Source of the DNA: Erinaceus europaeus
Taxonomy: Eukaryota; Chordata; Mammalia; Eulipotyphla; Erinaceidae
Reading direction: 5' to 3'
NCBI RefSeq assembly: GCF_950295315.1
Contig: NW_026647279.1
Location: 62,001-126,000 of the forward strand
Length of the DNA stretch: 64,000 nt
The notes beneath the pieces are model-generated. The model did no database searches. It worked only from the letters and a program-made list of their open reading frames with translations, and was not told the origin of the DNA. The translations under genes and the position numbers were made by a program. This document shows, piece after piece, positions 61,241-64,000 of this stretch (position 1 is the first letter of the stretch; every line of letters starts with the position of its first letter).

Positions 61241-63643
61241 GGTGAAGGCTGGGGCTGTCTGGGGTCTGTGGGCATGAGAGCTGCTGCCTTACAATCTCTA
61301 CAAGCCAGGTTTGAACCTGTCATCAATGAACACAGTGTAGGAGGTTTTTGAATTCTGGTCTCTTTCCAACTCATCTATTTCTCTTCTCGCCTTCTCTATC
61401 TCTAACTCTCACATGCTCTCACACACTCTGTCTTCACTCATTAATATTTTACTTAGATTCTTATTTTACTGACAGGCCCAGATAGACAAAGAGAGTTACC
61501 AGAGCACTGCTGAGCTCTGGCTTGTTGTGTTGGCGATTTCACCTAGGCTACTGGAGCCTCAGTTTGTAAGTCTTTCTGACACAAGCCATATTCTGTCTCC
61601 TCATTTCCATGCCAGTATCACTCAGAGTTTATAATAAAGATATACATACATGTATATATGTACATATAGATTTATATATCTGTCATTTTTAGAATGTTCG
61701 ACCTATGTATTTGACCTTCTTTCAGAATTACCACATTTATAACAGCCTAGTTTTTCTGAAATAATTGGCCATATAGTTGGAGCAGGATTCAATACAATTA
61801 TAAATAATAGAACCTTCCAGTAGCATTTCTAATCGTGTTTCTATTAGCATCCTTATTGTAATTATCATGGCCCAGATCTTCCCTCCTTTTTCTAGTGTAA
61901 GCTTCAATACGTATGTGTTTGTTTTCTTTCTCCGGAAATCTTAATGTCCCTGGACCCTGAAGTGTTAGGGAATTTTTGAAGCAGCCCTCTGTTTCTCAGC
62001 AGATGGTTTCTATGTTTCTGCTGTCATCAGGTCTTCTTGTGGTTTTTGTCTTTATTTATTTTTATTGTTTCAAGTCCTCCTAGATCATCCCCATTTATTT
62101 GCATATTTATTTATTTAGTCAGGTATCACATGTGGCATCATTTCTTCTGCTTGAGAGATTTTCTCTTATAACTGAAGGGAACTTTTGATGCACAATACAT
62201 TTCCTGGGGCAAATACTACACACATATGGTGAAGGCTTGGGTTGTCTGGGGTCTGTGGGCATTAGAGCTGCTGCGTGACAATCTCTACAACCCAGGTTTG
62301 AACCTGTCATGAATGAACACAGCCTAGGGGGTTTTTGACTTCTGGTCTATTTCCAACTCTTCTATTTCTCTTCTCGCCATCTCTGTCTCTGACTCTCACA
62401 GGCTCTCTCTCACTCTGTCTGAACTCAGGAATATTTTACTTATATCCTTATTTTATTGACAGGCCCAGATATACAAAGAGAATGGCCAGAGCACTGCTGA
62501 GCTCTGGCTGGTTTTTGTTTGTGATTTCACCTAGGCTACTGGAGCCTCTGATTGGTAAGTCTCTCTGACTTAAGCCATATTCTGTCTCCTCATATCCATG
62601 GCAGTATCTCTCAGACTTTATAATAAAGATATACATCCATATACATATATAAATATACATATATATCTCTGTCGTTTTTAGAATTGTCAACCTATGTAAT
62701 TGATCTTAATCAGAATTCACACATTTACAACAGGTTCCTTTTTCCCTACTAATTGGCCACATAGTTGGAGCAGGATTCAATACAATTATAAATAATAGAA
62801 CCTTCCAGTAGCATTTCTAATAGCATTTCTATCAGCATCCTTATTTTAAATATCATAGTACAGAACTTGCCTCCTTTCTCTAGTGTAAGCTTCAATACAT
62901 ATGAGTTTCTTTTCATTCTCCCGAAATCTTAATTTCCCTGGACTCTGAAGGGTCTCGGAACTTTTGAAGCAGCCCTTGATTCACAGCAGATGGTTTCTAT
63001 GTTTCTGCTGTCATCAGGTCTTCTTGTGCTTTTTGTTTTTATTTTTCATTTGTTTCAAATCCTCCTAGATAACCCCCATTTATTTGCATATTTATTTATT
63101 TATTTATTTATTTGGTTCTATATTACATGAGGGGTCCATTCTTCTGCTTGATAGATTTTTCTCTTATAATTGAAGGGAAGTTTACACTCACAATACATAT
63201 CCTGTCGTAAATACTACACACATATGGTGAAGGCTGGGGTTGTCTGGGGTCTGTGGACAGGAGACTGATGCCTTACAATCTCGACAACCCAGGTTTGAAC
63301 CTGTCATGTATGAACACAGAGTGGGAGCTTTTGGACTTCTGGTCTCTTTCCAACTCTTCTATTTCTCTTCTTGCCTTCTCTGTCTCTGACTCTCACAGGC
63401 TCTCACTCACTCTGTCTGCACTCATTAATATTTTACTTTTATATTATTTGACTGACAGGCCCAGATATACAAAGCGAGTCACCAGGCCCCGGCTGAGCTC
63501 TGGATTGTTTTGTTGGCGATTTCACCTAGGTTTCTGGAGCCTCAGCTTTGTAAGTCTCTCTGGCACAAGCCATACTCTGTCTCCTCATAGCCATGCCAGT
63601 ATCCCTCATAGTTGATAATAAAGATACACATACATATATGTAC

Positions 63644-63689
<46 letters not shown>

Positions 63690-64000
63690 CATTTTTAGAA
63701 TTGTTGACCTTTTTATTTGATCTGAATGCAGAATTACCGCATTTATAATAGCCTCCTTATTCATAAATAATTGGTCACATAGTTGGAGCAGGATTCACTA
63801 CAATTATAAAATAAACTTTCCAGGAGCATTTCCAATAGCCTTTCTATCAGTATCCTTATTGTAATTATCATAGCACAGAACTTGCCTCCATTTTCTAGTG
63901 TAAGCTTCAAATCGTATGCGTTTCTTTTCATTCTCGGAATTCGTAATTTGCCTGGACCCTGTGTGTCAGGGAATTTTTGAAGCAGCCCTCTATTTCTCAG
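61241..64000 (+). repeat. Subrepeat block B-C-A joining units 8 and 9, cut by window edge
   Basis: B is 61241-62227, C 62228-63225 and A starts at 63226 and runs off the window. It matches the preceding block apart from isolated changes such as the 2-bp deletion near 63810. Confidence 0.9.
62636..64000 (+). repeat. Macrosatellite unit 9, truncated by the window edge
   Basis: The first 1,365 bp of a ninth unit cover the end of subrepeat C and most of subrepeat A. It is nearly identical to the start of unit 8, including the 35-bp simple TA run, but has a 2-bp deletion (aaaataaac) near 63810. The truncation is only the end of the window; nothing suggests the array ends here. Confidence 0.95.

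Larger units (their letters stand above)
54816..62635 (+). repeat. Macrosatellite unit 8 (7,820 bp)
   Basis: The core is very close to unit 7, including CCCAT at 58326-58330, gctcagggcc in the array and the short CA tract at 61163-61212. Differences from unit 7 include gagttgcta near 59600, caattgtttt near 59041, ttggctttg near 57505 and a C-to-T change at about 60662. Its start matches unit 9 rather than unit 7. Confidence 0.96.

Overview
The window is one uninterrupted tandem array of a large, non-coding repeat (a macrosatellite). I see eight complete head-to-tail units of about 7.81 to 7.87 kb plus 1.37 kb of a ninth. All are in the same orientation, and no flanking single-copy DNA is present, so the array continues beyond both ends. 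The content is vertebrate, almost certainly mammalian: long CA/TG, TC and TA microsatellites, SINE-like modules, a CpG-containing GC-rich block with CCAAT and GC boxes, and CTCF-type motifs. Several modules resemble, from memory, interspersed repeats of hedgehogs (Erinaceidae). That host assignment is an inference (about 0.6) and no database was searched.

Each unit has two parts. The first is a block of about 3.0 kb of AT-rich DNA made of three diverged tandem subrepeats of about 1 kb (called B, C and A here). Each subrepeat is a tRNA-SINE-like 400 bp module joined to a 590 bp AT-rich module. The second part is a core of about 4.83 to 4.87 kb that occurs once per unit. Using unit 1, the core holds, in order: an old interspersed-repeat fossil (about 1712-2195); a TG microsatellite (2196-2237); two CTCF-like motifs 247 bp apart on the same strand (2518-2532 and 2765-2779); a minisatellite of about 51 bp period with 13 CCAAT boxes, two CCTAT variants and interleaved GC boxes (2973-3708), ending in a TATA-like/CArG palindrome (3709-3718); a second TG and GA-rich stretch; a possible short intron (3901-3998); a TC/TA microsatellite (4301-4353); long unremarkable sequence; a second GC-box/CCAAT/YY1-like cluster (5668-5727); and a CA microsatellite (6326-6384).

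I support no protein-coding gene. The open frames recur in every unit because the units are nearly identical. Where units differ, the frames acquire stops, frameshifts and amino-acid changes, which is not how a conserved protein behaves. The likeliest functional reading is a CTCF-bound, CpG-rich, promoter-bearing macrosatellite, similar in architecture (not shown to be homologous) to DXZ4 on the mammalian X. Each unit would carry same-facing CTCF sites and a strong NF-Y/Sp-type promoter for a plus-strand non-coding RNA.

The array is young and still recombining. Units 3 and 4 appear to differ by little more than two 2-bp microsatellite changes. Unit 1 and the start of unit 2 closely match unit 6 and the start of unit 7, shifted by 39,189 bp. 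Unit 7 is a mosaic that switches from unit-2-like to unit-8-like sequence near 48,045-48,480.
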